Below, piece after piece: positions 32,807 to 42,620 of a stretch of DNA of 64,000 nucleotides. The notes beneath the pieces were generated by a model. That model was given only the letters and a program-made list of their open reading frames with translations. It had not been told where the DNA came from and ran no database searches. The translations under genes were made by a program, and so were the position numbers. The stretch lies in NCBI GenBank assembly GCA_001803395.1, contig MHBU01000025.1:1-64000 (forward strand), given 5' to 3'. Origin of the DNA: Methylotenera sp. RIFCSPLOWO2_02_FULL_45_14. Its GTDB lineage: Bacteria > Pseudomonadota > Gammaproteobacteria > Burkholderiales > Methylophilaceae. How positions within the stretch are numbered: position 1 is the stretch's first letter; each line of letters starts with the position of its first letter.

Positions 32807-33234
32807 TAATCTTCTCGGCGAAACTCGCCCTCTATCACATCATCATTGGCTGCACGTTCACTTTGAAATGGCTCTGCTTGATAAGGTGATGACGGTTGTT
32901 TATTATTTGGCAACTGACTATTTTTAATGGGTATTAACAACAAAATAACCGCAATAATATCAGTGATCACACCTGGCAAAATCAACAACACACCCGCGAT
33001 TATATTACGCGCACTGCCAAACATCGCTTTTATCGGGCTGCCACCCGCACTTAAAGTTTGCATCATGCGACCTGAAAATAATGATTTTTCATCCCGAATA
33101 AGTTGTAAGCCTAACAAACCTATCGTGACTAAATATAACAACAACCATAAACCATAACGCTGCCCTAATTCTATCAGCAGCCATATCTCGGCAATGGGAA
33201 AAGCGAGTAAAATTAAACCTGTCAACAATCGCAT
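32806..33234 (-). CDS. fxsA: FxsA family membrane protein
   Basis: Short multi-TM protein with LLIELGQRYGLWLLLYLV...LLILPGVITDIIAVILLLIP. Confidence 0.88.
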   Translation of the reverse strand: MRLLTGLILLAFPIAEIWLLIELGQRYGLWLLLYLVTIGLLGLQLIRDEKSLFSGRMMQTLSAGGSPIKAMFGSARNIIAGVLLILPGVITDIIAVILLLIPIKNSQLPNNKQPSSPYQAEPFQSERAANDDVIEGEFRRED

Positions 33235-33252
33235 GATGTATTACCTTAAATT

Positions 33253-33579
33253 TTGAATCCTGAACCTATTTTACTGGTATTAACCAATATGCCCGATGAA
33301 GCGAGCGCCAAGCAACTGGCTGAAACGCTCATTACGCAGAAACTGGCTGCGTGTATCAACCTATTAAGCCCTTGCCAATCCATTTATGCGTGGCAAGGTA
33401 ATATAGAACATGCCAGTGAGATACCAATGCTCATTAAAACCAATCAATCTCAGTATGATGCACTTGAAGCCGCTATTATAAAAGCACATCCGTATGAACT
33501 TCCTGAAATAATCTCTATCCATGTAAATGGTGGCTTACCTCGCTATTTGCAATGGGTAAACGCACAATTATTTATTTAA
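33253..33579 (+). CDS. cutA: Divalent cation tolerance protein CutA
   Basis: LAACINLLSPCQSIYAWQGNIE...EIPMLIKT...HPYELPEII. Confidence 0.95.
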   Translation: MNPEPILLVLTNMPDEASAKQLAETLITQKLAACINLLSPCQSIYAWQGNIEHASEIPMLIKTNQSQYDALEAAIIKAHPYELPEIISIHVNGGLPRYLQWVNAQLFI

Positions 33580-33587
33580 AGGCCGCA

Positions 33588-35450
33588 ATGTTAAAACGAA
33601 TTTTTTATTTTTTACTGCTCACATTCTTAGCACTATCTGCGCCTGTGAGCATGGCAGGTAATACCAGCAACACCCTTAAAGGCTTATTTACCAACAACGC
33701 GACTGAAGATGAATTTTTATCACCGGAGGTTGCGTTTGGGTTAGAAATTCAGCAATCTAGCCATCAAATTCTTGCTAATTTCACAGTGGCACCTGGTTAT
33801 TATTTATACAAAGAACGCATAAAGTTTGTTTTAACGCCCTCAATTGCGCATGGAATCAGCCTGCCAGCAGGAGATATTAAAAACGACCCCAACTTTGGCA
33901 AAATGGAAGTTTACCATCAAGACTTTACTGGGGTAATTACCGTTAAAGGCGTGCAAAATGAAGCAATTACGGTTAACGCCACTTATCAGGGCTGCAGCGA
34001 AAAAGGCCTATGTTATGCGCCTCAACATAAAACCTTCACCATTACCCCAAATAATGCTTCTGACAACACCAATGTATCGGCTGCTGCATCAACAGCCTCT
34101 GCCACACAAAGCACAAATAATTCCTTGAATAGCGATAGCAACGCCGCCAACTTACTCAAGAGCGGCAAATGGTGGCTAATTATTTTGGGGTTTTTTGGCG
34201 CAGGCTTGTTACTTGCATTTACCCCCTGCGTATTCCCCATGATTCCGATTTTATCCTCCATCATCATTGGTAAAAATGCACATGTAACACGTCTGCACGC
34301 ATTTAATTTGTCATTGGCCTATACCTTGGGTATGTGCTTAACCTACACCTTGGCGGGTGTTGCCGCTGGTCTTTCTGGGCAAATGTTAAGCAGTGCTTTG
34401 CAAACCCCATGGGCACTAGGCTTTGGCGCATCAATTTTTGTATTACTCGCCCTTTCTATGTTTGGTTTTTATGAGCTCAAGCTCCCTAGTAGGGTAGAAA
34501 ATAGTCTGTTTAATTTAAGCCACCGTATCAAAGGCGGGCGCTTTTTTAGTGATTTTCTCATGGGGATATTATCCGCGTTGATTATTAGCCCATGTGTGGC
34601 TGCGCCGCTCGCGGGCGCATTGCTCTACATCAGTAAAACAAATGATGTGGTACTCGGCGGCGTTGCCTTATTTTCACTCTCTCTCGGCATGGGCACACCA
34701 CTCCTGCTCATTGGCGCATCAGCAGGCACGCTATTACCCAAGGTTGGCAACTGGATGAACGCCGTGCGTAACGTATTTGGTGTACTCATGTTAGGTGTTG
34801 CGGTGTGGCTAATTGCACCCGTCATCCCTATAAGTGTACAAATGGCGCTATGGGCGGCATTGTTAATTGTGCCCGCAATTTTTATGCACGCATTAGATAA
34901 CCTCTCCGCTGATGCCAAACCGGCACTCAAGTTCTGGAAAGGCATCGCCATTATGTTGCTGGTAGCAGGCTTAGCCATGCTGATTGGTGCTTTATCAAAC
35001 GCTAAATCACCGCTTGAGCCATTAGGTGGCTTGCTGGCAAAAACCAACAGCTCACACCAGCAAAGCGCACTACAGTTTAACCGCGTTAAAAACCTTACCG
35101 ACCTTGAAAGCCAGCTCCAAGCGGCAAAAGGCAAGCCCGTGATGCTCGATTTTTATGCAGACTGGTGCGTCTCTTGCAAAGAGCTGGAACAATTTACCTT
35201 TAGTGATTCCCGCGTGCAAACCGCGCTAAAAGATACCGTATTATTACAAGTAGATGTGACTGAAAACAATGATGACGACAAAGCCTTATTAAAAAAATTC
35301 AGTCTATTCGGACCGCCGGGCATTCTCTTTTTCAATGCTAAATCAGAAGAGGAATCAAACCTGAAAGTAGTCGGTTACCAAAATGCAGACGCTTTTTTGC
35401 AAACGCTCAACCAGCGTGGCAGCTGCTTACCTGAAACCATCGAATGCTAA
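33588..35450 (+). CDS. dsbD: Thiol:disulfide interchange protein DsbD
   Basis: N-terminal DsbD-alpha, TM domain (FTPCVFPMIPILSSIIIG), C-terminal thioredoxin CVSCK; ATG at 33588 preferred. Confidence 0.96.
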   Translation: MLKRIFYFLLLTFLALSAPVSMAGNTSNTLKGLFTNNATEDEFLSPEVAFGLEIQQSSHQILANFTVAPGYYLYKERIKFVLTPSIAHGISLPAGDIKNDPNFGKMEVYHQDFTGVITVKGVQNEAITVNATYQGCSEKGLCYAPQHKTFTITPNNASDNTNVSAAASTASATQSTNNSLNSDSNAANLLKSGKWWLIILGFFGAGLLLAFTPCVFPMIPILSSIIIGKNAHVTRLHAFNLSLAYTLGMCLTYTLAGVAAGLSGQMLSSALQTPWALGFGASIFVLLALSMFGFYELKLPSRVENSLFNLSHRIKGGRFFSDFLMGILSALIISPCVAAPLAGALLYISKTNDVVLGGVALFSLSLGMGTPLLLIGASAGTLLPKVGNWMNAVRNVFGVLMLGVAVWLIAPVIPISVQMALWAALLIVPAIFMHALDNLSADAKPALKFWKGIAIMLLVAGLAMLIGALSNAKSPLEPLGGLLAKTNSSHQQSALQFNRVKNLTDLESQLQAAKGKPVMLDFYADWCVSCKELEQFTFSDSRVQTALKDTVLLQVDVTENNDDDKALLKKFSLFGPPGILFFNAKSEEESNLKVVGYQNADAFLQTLNQRGSCLPETIEC

Positions 35451-35995
35451 AAATGAGCCTATTAAGAAAATTTCTTGCTAGTTTAGGCATCATCGTTCTC
35501 ATGTTAAGTTTAGGCTTGGCGATACGCGCCTTCTACCCTGCCAATGCCATTAGCAATGACACTAACATTGCCACTGACGCACTCTTTACAACCACTTTCA
35601 TTAACACAAAAGGTAAAACACAAAACTTAAAGCAGTATCAGGGCAATATCATTGTGCTTAATTTTTGGGCAACCTGGTGCCTGCCTTGCCGGGAAGAAAT
35701 GCCGGAACTTACTCAGCTGCATCAAAAATATCAGCATAAAAACGTGGTGGTATTGGGTATTGCCTTAGATGAACTAAATTTAGTGCAAGAATTTTTGCAA
35801 TCATCCCCTGTAAGCTACCCTATTTATGTAGCGGCTAACCCAGAGATGGATTTAAGCGACCAATTAGGCAATGACAAAAGCGTGTTACCTTATACCGTTA
35901 TTATTGACGCTAATGGCCAAGTGATTAAAACTTACTTTGGCCGCATTACTAAATCGCTACTTGAGACCGCAATAAACTCCTTATTGTTACAATAA
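35444..35995 (+). CDS. TlpA-family thioredoxin-like protein
   Basis: NFWATWCLPCREEMPEL active site; N-terminal TM/signal anchor. Confidence 0.93.
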   Translation: MLKMSLLRKFLASLGIIVLMLSLGLAIRAFYPANAISNDTNIATDALFTTTFINTKGKTQNLKQYQGNIIVLNFWATWCLPCREEMPELTQLHQKYQHKNVVVLGIALDELNLVQEFLQSSPVSYPIYVAANPEMDLSDQLGNDKSVLPYTVIIDANGQVIKTYFGRITKSLLETAINSLLLQ

Positions 35996-36016
35996 TCACC
36001 ACTTTTTAAATGCCAA

Positions 36017-36038
36017 TACGATCAACATGTTGATCGTA
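36017..36038. repeat. 22-bp perfect palindrome
   Basis: TACGATCAACATGTTGATCGTA equals its own reverse complement. Confidence 0.85.
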
Positions 36039-36161
36039 GTCAATCATATAATTTCGCTTAATTTCGCTAATGTAGCTGGACAAAATGCATTAACTTCGGC
36101 AAACTTGCGACTATGAATTACTGTAACTTAGGCAACAAATATCTCAAGCAGGCAGTTCGCC

Positions 36162-36611
36162 ATGCCAACTAAATCTATTTTGGTGCTACATGGCCCTAAT
36201 CTTAATCTATTAGGTTTACGTGAGCCCGAGCACTATGGCAACGCAACGCTTGAAAGCATCAACAATACACTCGCAAAACAGGCACAATCAGCTAACATTG
36301 CATTAGAAACTTTTCAAAGTAATGCTGAAGCGGAACTTGTCACTAAAATTCAGTCAATAGCTTTGATTAAGGTGGATTTTGTCATTATCAACCCAGCTGC
36401 ATTTACACACACGTCTGTTGCCATGCGCGACGCGCTGAGTGCAGTTAAAGTACCGTTTATTGAAGTACATTTATCAAATGTTTATGCACGTGAAGCATTT
36501 CGCCATCACTCTTATTTCACTGATATTGCTGTTGGCGTTATCAGTGGCTTAGGCGCTCATGGCTACACATTAGCGCTTGATTACGCTATCAATCATATCA
36601 ATCGTTCTTAA
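36162..36611 (+). CDS. aroQ: Type II 3-dehydroquinate dehydratase
   Basis: [20 protein letters not shown] and [15 protein letters not shown]. Confidence 0.97.
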   Translation: MPTKSILVLHGPNLNLLGLREPEHYGNATLESINNTLAKQAQSANIALETFQSNAEAELVTKIQSIALIKVDFVIINPAAFTHTSVAMRDALSAVKVPFIEVHLSNVYAREAFRHHSYFTDIAVGVISGLGAHGYTLALDYAINHINRS

Positions 36612-36644
36612 AATAAAAATAGTCAGTTTTAATTAGGAGTTACT

Positions 36645-37094
36645 ATGGATTTACGCAAACTTAAAAAATTAATTGATCTTGTGGAAGCATCAGGCATTTC
36701 TGAGCTTGAGCTCACAGAAGATGGTGAAAAGGTACGCATCAGTCGCAACTTCACATCTAATACACCAGCGCAACATTATGCCAACTATGCGCCTCAGCAA
36801 TATGCCGCTGCACCACAGATTGCTGCGCCCGTCGCAGAAGCTGCCCCTGCTGTCGATGAAGGCCACGCCGTTAAATCACCCATGGTAGGTACGTTTTATC
36901 GTTCACCCTCCCCTGATGCAAAATCGTTTGTTGAAGTAGGTGACACGGTTGCAATTGGTGACACTCTTTGCATTATTGAAGCGATGAAATTATTAAATGA
37001 GATTGAATCTGACAAGGCAGGCGTCGTCAAAAAAATCTTAGTCGATAATGGTCAAGCTGTTGAATACGGCGAACCACTTTTTATTATTGCCTAA
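36645..37094 (+). CDS. accB: Acetyl-CoA carboxylase biotin carboxyl carrier protein
   Basis: Biotinylation motif [13 protein letters not shown]. Confidence 0.97.
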   Translation: MDLRKLKKLIDLVEASGISELELTEDGEKVRISRNFTSNTPAQHYANYAPQQYAAAPQIAAPVAEAAPAVDEGHAVKSPMVGTFYRSPSPDAKSFVEVGDTVAIGDTLCIIEAMKLLNEIESDKAGVVKKILVDNGQAVEYGEPLFIIA

Positions 37095-37156
37095 ATTTTT
37101 TGAGCGGTTAAGTTATCGCTTACCTTTAGTTATTGTTTAAATAGGATTTCACTTTC

Positions 37157-38512
37157 ATGGCTATGTTTGACAAAATCTTAATCGCAAATCGCGGTGAAAT
37201 CGCACTACGCGTTCAGCGTGCATGTCGCGAGCTTGGCATTAGAACGGTTGCAGTGCACTCTGAGGCTGACCGTGAAGCTAAATATGTAAAATTAGCGGAT
37301 GAATCCGTATGTATCGGCCCTGCACCCTCCAACCAAAGTTACTTAAATGTACCTGCGGTGATTAGTGCAGCTGAAGTCACTGACGCACAAGCGATCCACC
37401 CAGGTTACGGCTTTTTATCTGAAAATGCTGATTTTGCAGAGCGCGTAGAACAAAGCGGCTTTGTATTTATTGGCCCGCGTGCTGAAACCATCCGTTTAAT
37501 GGGCGACAAAGTATCCGCTAAAGACGCGATGCGTAAAGCCGGTGTGCCGTGTGTACCAGGCTCAGAAGGTGCATTACCTGACGACCCTGCTGAGGTTATT
37601 AAAATCGCAAAACAAATTGGCTATCCTGTCATTATTAAAGCGGCAGGCGGTGGCGGTGGGCGTGGTATGCGCGTGGTGCATACTGAAGCTGCATTACTTA
37701 CCTCTGTAAATATGACCAAAGCTGAAGCGCAGGCAGCGTTTGGCAATCCCGTGGTTTACATGGAAAAATACCTTGAAAAACCACGTCACATTGAAATTCA
37801 GATATTGGCGGATCAACACGGCAATGCCGTATTTTTAGGTGAGCGCGACTGCTCAATGCAACGCCGCCACCAAAAAATTCTTGAAGAAGCCCCTGCACCA
37901 CTTTTAAACACGAGATTACGCGACAAAATTGGCGAACGTTGTGCTGAAGCTTGCCGTAAAATTAAATATCGCGGTGTAGGTACTTTTGAATTTTTGTATG
38001 AAAACAATGAGTTTTATTTCATTGAAATGAATACACGTTTGCAAGTTGAGCATACCGTCACCGAAATGATTACGGGGATTGATTTAGTGCAGCAGCAGAT
38101 TTTTGTTGCCGCGGGCGACAAGCTTAAATTCCGTCAAAAAGATATTGTGCTAAAAGGTCACGCCATTGAGTGCCGCCTGAATGCTGAAGATCCTTATAGC
38201 TTTGTACCATCACCAGGCAAAATCAAAACATTCCACATGCCAGGTGGGCCAGGCGTGCGTATTGATACCCATGCTTACGCGGGATACACGGTGCCGCCGC
38301 ATTACGACTCAATGATAGGCAAGCTCATTACCTATGGTGACACACGCGACCAAGCCATTGCACGTATGCGCATTGCTTTATCTGAAATGATGATTGACGG
38401 CATCAGCACTAACATTGCGTTGCATGCAGATTTAATGGCCGATGCAGCCTTTCACTTGGGCGGTACGAGCATTCACTACCTTGAACAAAAACTTGGTATT
38501 TATAATAAATAA
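37157..38512 (+). CDS. accC: Acetyl-CoA carboxylase biotin carboxylase subunit
   Basis: [34 protein letters not shown]. Confidence 0.98.
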   Translation: MAMFDKILIANRGEIALRVQRACRELGIRTVAVHSEADREAKYVKLADESVCIGPAPSNQSYLNVPAVISAAEVTDAQAIHPGYGFLSENADFAERVEQSGFVFIGPRAETIRLMGDKVSAKDAMRKAGVPCVPGSEGALPDDPAEVIKIAKQIGYPVIIKAAGGGGGRGMRVVHTEAALLTSVNMTKAEAQAAFGNPVVYMEKYLEKPRHIEIQILADQHGNAVFLGERDCSMQRRHQKILEEAPAPLLNTRLRDKIGERCAEACRKIKYRGVGTFEFLYENNEFYFIEMNTRLQVEHTVTEMITGIDLVQQQIFVAAGDKLKFRQKDIVLKGHAIECRLNAEDPYSFVPSPGKIKTFHMPGGPGVRIDTHAYAGYTVPPHYDSMIGKLITYGDTRDQAIARMRIALSEMMIDGISTNIALHADLMADAAFHLGGTSIHYLEQKLGIYNK

Positions 38513-38517
38513 TTTTA

Positions 38518-38664
38518 AGCTGCATTCAAAGGAAGACAAGGCGAAATCTCGCAGACAGTACAAATAGTACGGCAAGAGCCGCTATACGACCTTTCATGTG
38601 CTTCAGCGCATAGAAAGTCGGAATGCGCTTATGAGACAAACGCAGTATTCATTTGAATGCAGCT
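38518..38664. repeat. 147-bp intergenic element bounded by 13-bp perfect inverted repeats
   Basis: AGCTGCATTCAAA (38518-38530) and TTTGAATGCAGCT (38652-38664); inner GTACaaataGTAC palindrome. Confidence 0.75.
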
Positions 38665-38682
38665 GAAATAAATAGGATTAGC

Positions 38683-39579
38683 ATGGCTTGGGTATCATTA
38701 AAAATTGAAGCACAGGATCACACCGCTGATTTAATTAGCGATACGCTCATGGCGCTAGGTGCACTCTCAGCAATTATTGAGGACGCAAACGCCGAAACCA
38801 TTGACGAGCAGCCAATTTTTGGTGAGCCTGGCGACCCGCCACCTGGTATCTGGCAACAAAATTTAGTCAGCGCACTATTTGATGAGGGCGTTGATGTCAG
38901 TGACATGATGGCCAGGCTACAACATCAAACCAAGCTATCTAACCTGCAATACTCAACCGAGATTATTCAAGAGCAAGACTGGGTGCGTACGACACAATCG
39001 CAATTTGACCCTATCAAGATTACGGATAATCTGTGGATTGTACCCACATGGCATAGCTCACCAAATCCTGATGCGATTAATATCATCTTAGACCCTGGCT
39101 TGGCGTTTGGTACGGGTAGCCACCCAACCACGCACCTATGTTTGGCTTGGTTAACGCAAACGGTAACGTTAGGCGCTAGCGTGCTGGATTATGGCTGTGG
39201 TTCTGGCATTTTAGCCATTGCGGCTAAAAAATTGGGCGCGGGGCATGTGGTCGGTACTGATATTGACACGCAAGCAATTCAGTCGAGCTTACATAACGCC
39301 GAACAAAATGCTGTAACGGCGGACTTTTACCACGCAAGCCAATATCAATCACAAGCGTTTGATATCGTGGTTGCCAATATTTTATCTAGTGCATTAAGTG
39401 TTTTAGCCCCCGCACTCGCAAAATCATGCAAAGCAGGCGGCAAAATTGCGCTTTCTGGCATTTTACGCGAACAAAAATCTGCTGTTTCTGCGATTTATGC
39501 ACAATGGTTTGATATGGAATCCCCGCAAACTATGGATTCATGGGTGTTACTCACGGGCACTAAAAAATGCGCTCCATAA
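38683..39579 (+). CDS. prmA: Ribosomal protein L11 methyltransferase
   Basis: MAWVSLKIEA start, DPGLAFGTGSHPTT, LDYGCGSGILAIAAKKLGA; the ORF-track start at 38653 lies inside the repeat element. Confidence 0.95.
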   Translation: MAWVSLKIEAQDHTADLISDTLMALGALSAIIEDANAETIDEQPIFGEPGDPPPGIWQQNLVSALFDEGVDVSDMMARLQHQTKLSNLQYSTEIIQEQDWVRTTQSQFDPIKITDNLWIVPTWHSSPNPDAINIILDPGLAFGTGSHPTTHLCLAWLTQTVTLGASVLDYGCGSGILAIAAKKLGAGHVVGTDIDTQAIQSSLHNAEQNAVTADFYHASQYQSQAFDIVVANILSSALSVLAPALAKSCKAGGKIALSGILREQKSAVSAIYAQWFDMESPQTMDSWVLLTGTKKCAP

Positions 39580-40649
39580 CCCGCTGCCCCGCCTGCGAAA
39601 CTCAATTTTTTGTTAGTGAAGTACAGCTCAATAAGCACGATGGTAAAGTGCGTTGCGGACAGTGTTTGTATGTGTTTGATGCAAAAGCACAGTTTGTTGC
39701 AATAGACGACACGCCCGTAGCAGAAACAACGCTTACAGAAACTTCCGCTATAGATACTACACTGGCCATAGCACCAATAGATGCCGACTTAGCGCAAATC
39801 GTCAATGCTGAAAGTGCCGAATCAAATAATCCCGCTGCCAGTCAAACAAACAATCAAACATCGATAGATCAAAACCAAGCGTCTTTTGCCGAAGAAGTTG
39901 AATTATCTGCCTCACCTGAAGACATACAAGCTTTTGCAACCGAAACCGCCCACTCCTTCGATAATCATATCCCCACAAATCAAAACATTGAAAATAACGC
40001 TATCACCATAAATGATGACGACTTTAATGGCGACACTGAAAGTCAATTTGATGCCGAGCAAATCAAAAACTTAAATGACATTACCAAACTCAGCATTCTT
40101 GCCGATAATCAAACTAATTATTTTGATGATTTAGCGGGTAAAGACAAGCTCACCACTAAAAATGCTATAAAAAAATCATATCGCTGGTTATGGCTAATTG
40201 GGGCTTTTGTTTTGCTAGTAAGCGCCGCGGCTCAAAGCCTTTACTTTTTACGTAACGACATTGCAATTTATTACCCCAACGTTAAACCTTACCTAGTAAA
40301 AGCTTGTCAGCAATTAGGCTGTAGCGTCAACTTGCCCAAGCAGATTGAATGGATTGTGATTGATGATTCTGACATGCAGGAAGATACCAATACCGAAGGT
40401 GTCATGCACTTATCTAGCCGCTTAATTAACAAAGCAGGGTTTAATTTAGCTTATCCAAATTTAGAGCTCACCCTCACTGATGTTGAAGACAACCCCACAT
40501 TAAGACGAGTCTTTAAGCCAGCTGAATACTTGCCAGCCGATACTAATATAGCGTCAGGGTTAAAAGCAGGTGAAGAAATTAAAATCAAACTTGCGATCAC
40601 AACAGAAGGTGAAGCCGTTGCAGGCTACCGTATTTTTGTCACTTATTAA
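39567..40649 (+). CDS. Zinc-ribbon/DUF3426 domain protein
   Basis: N-terminal MJ0042-type zinc finger (TRCPACETQFFVSEVQLNKHDGKVRCGQC), single TM, C-terminal DUF3426-like region. Confidence 0.85.
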   Translation: MRSITRCPACETQFFVSEVQLNKHDGKVRCGQCLYVFDAKAQFVAIDDTPVAETTLTETSAIDTTLAIAPIDADLAQIVNAESAESNNPAASQTNNQTSIDQNQASFAEEVELSASPEDIQAFATETAHSFDNHIPTNQNIENNAITINDDDFNGDTESQFDAEQIKNLNDITKLSILADNQTNYFDDLAGKDKLTTKNAIKKSYRWLWLIGAFVLLVSAAAQSLYFLRNDIAIYYPNVKPYLVKACQQLGCSVNLPKQIEWIVIDDSDMQEDTNTEGVMHLSSRLINKAGFNLAYPNLELTLTDVEDNPTLRRVFKPAEYLPADTNIASGLKAGEEIKIKLAITTEGEAVAGYRIFVTY

Positions 40650-40788
40650 AAAGTTATTGCCTTCATTTCTAATGAATTTCATGAGTGTTATTTAATCACT
40701 TTACAGTGTTTGTTTTTAAAACAGTTCTGTACTATGTGTAGTCATAGATTATGTAGTACTTAATTAAACAACTTTTAGGAGATTCACC

Positions 40789-40860
40789 ATGTGGACAAAA
40801 CCAGCAGCAACTGAAATGCGTTTCGGCTTTGAAGTAACTATGTACGTATATAATCGCTAA
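40789..40860 (+). CDS. pqqA: Coenzyme PQQ precursor peptide PqqA
   Basis: ATG...TAA encodes [23 protein letters not shown], with the Glu-x3-Tyr core (EVTMY) and the MW.KPA start typical of PqqA; AGGA ribosome-binding site upstream. Not in the ORF track (too short). Confidence 0.93.
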   Translation: MWTKPAATEMRFGFEVTMYVYNR

Positions 40861-40925
40861 GATTATATTTTATATGAGCGTAATCGTTAAGATTACATCA
40901 TCGCTTTGCATAACCGCTAATTTTT
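40851..40925 (+). repeat. Three-copy tandem repeat, 30-bp period, over and after the pqqA stop codon
   Basis: TAATCGCTAAGATTA (40851), TAATCGTTAAGATTA (40881), TAACCGCTAATTTTT (40911); first two copies are also inverted repeats. Confidence 0.75.
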
Positions 40926-40930
40926 AGCCA

Positions 40931-40978
40931 AAGGCAAATAAAAAACGGACGTTAAAGCGTCCGTTTTTTATTTGCCTT
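40931..40978. terminator. Intrinsic terminator with 21-bp perfect stem after pqqA
   Basis: AAGGCAAATAAAAAACGGACG-ttaaag-CGTCCGTTTTTTATTTGCCTT. Confidence 0.9.
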
Positions 40979-41059
40979 CCAAGCAATCATCTCCTTGACC
41001 TGCGTCATAGCCCCCTCATTTTTTTAGCGTTAGCATTCGTTAATAGGCTTGAATCTGCT

Positions 41060-42571
41060 TTGAAAAACAATCTAATTTCACTTCTACAATCCATGAACAA
41101 ATGGCATTTACGACTAGCCTCTGTCATTTTATCAATACTGCTGACCCTGCTTATTGTTGCCACCATGCAACAAATGCTGGAAGGAAAAATCACCGCTAAT
41201 TTCATGCTAACTGGTTTAGTTGCCGCCATTGTCGTTGCCTTTATTATCAGCAGTCTTATTATCCGTTTTCTGCAATTACTAATACGGTTAAATCAGGATA
41301 ATAATCACCTCAATGCCATCATTATGAGTTGCCCTGTTCCCATTGCACTCTATGATAATAAGCAGCAGATTTTAAGACTAAATCCAGAATTTACTAAAAT
41401 ATTTGGTTACACCATTGAAGATATTCCAACCTTAACGGATTGGTGGTTAAAAACATATCCTGAAGCAGACTATCGACAATGGGTTATAGATAGCTGGCAC
41501 GCACGGTTACAGCTTTCAAAATTAAATAATGCTGCCTTTGAACCGCTTGAAGTGAATATCCACTGTAAAAATAAGATGGTTAAGACCATTATGACGACGG
41601 TTACCCCACTAGATGCAAGCTTTAAAGGCTTGCACCTTGTTGTCCTGTATGACGTTTCTGAACGCAAACAAATCGAGACGGAACTTCGCATTGCGGCTAC
41701 CGCTTTTGAATCACAAGAAGGCATGATTATTACCGATGCCAACTCAAAAATTCTTAAAATCAATCATTCATTTACCAGAATTACCGGCTTTTCTTCCGAA
41801 GAGGCGCTGGGGCAAAAAATGACTTTGCTCAAATCAGGTATGCATGATGCTACTTTTTACAGTGCAATGTGGGATAGCATTAAATCAACAGGTTCTTGGC
41901 AGGGTGAAATTTGGAACCGTCGTAAAAATGGCGACATTTATCCTGAATGGCTCACCATTACCGCGGTTAAAGACGCGAATGAAATAGTTACGCACTACGT
42001 TGGCACCATGATTGACATCACGGCACGTAAAGCCATTGAAGAGCGCGTTCATCACCTTGCTCACTATGATGTTTTAACCGATTTGCCAAATCGCGCTTTG
42101 CTTACTGACCGACTACATCAGGCGCTGGCACAAGTCCGGCGCGACAAAACAAAGCTCGCACTCATGTTTCTCGATCTTGATAACTTCAAACCTGTGAACG
42201 ACTCACTTGGACACGAAATAGGTGACTTGTTACTTCAAAAGGTGGCCGTTCGCCTGAAACACTGCGTTAAGCGTGAATCTGATACCGTTTCACGCATCGG
42301 TGGTGATGAATTTGTAATTATTCTTTCACACATTGAAGCAGAGCAGGATGCTAAGGCTGTGGCAGAGCATATTGTAAAAGCCATCAGCCAACCATTTAAT
42401 ATCGACGAACACATGATCAACATCTCTATCAGTATTGGTATTGCCATCTATCCAACCAACGGTACTGATGTTAATACGCTGATGAAAGTGGCAGATAACG
42501 CCATGTACCAAGCCAAGCAGGCCGGGGGCGCCTGCTTAAGTTTTTATAAACCAGATATTGAAATTAACTAG
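41060..42571 (+). CDS. PAS-domain diguanylate cyclase (GGDEF)
   Basis: Two N-terminal TM helices, PAS repeats, SRIGGDEFVIIL active site; no EAL seen. Confidence 0.93.
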   Translation: MKNNLISLLQSMNKWHLRLASVILSILLTLLIVATMQQMLEGKITANFMLTGLVAAIVVAFIISSLIIRFLQLLIRLNQDNNHLNAIIMSCPVPIALYDNKQQILRLNPEFTKIFGYTIEDIPTLTDWWLKTYPEADYRQWVIDSWHARLQLSKLNNAAFEPLEVNIHCKNKMVKTIMTTVTPLDASFKGLHLVVLYDVSERKQIETELRIAATAFESQEGMIITDANSKILKINHSFTRITGFSSEEALGQKMTLLKSGMHDATFYSAMWDSIKSTGSWQGEIWNRRKNGDIYPEWLTITAVKDANEIVTHYVGTMIDITARKAIEERVHHLAHYDVLTDLPNRALLTDRLHQALAQVRRDKTKLALMFLDLDNFKPVNDSLGHEIGDLLLQKVAVRLKHCVKRESDTVSRIGGDEFVIILSHIEAEQDAKAVAEHIVKAISQPFNIDEHMINISISIGIAIYPTNGTDVNTLMKVADNAMYQAKQAGGACLSFYKPDIEIN

Positions 42572-42620
42572 TCGCTAGTAAAATATATTGCCTAGTAGGA
42601 TATTTAAGCTGACTTAAACA

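Noticed and set aside
40867-40925. Short overlapping ORF (ATGAGCGTAATCGTTAAG...TAG) after pqqA
   Set aside because: No ribosome-binding site and it runs through the repeat hairpins; the in-frame NR-stop periodicity in the pqqA frame is the stronger signal.
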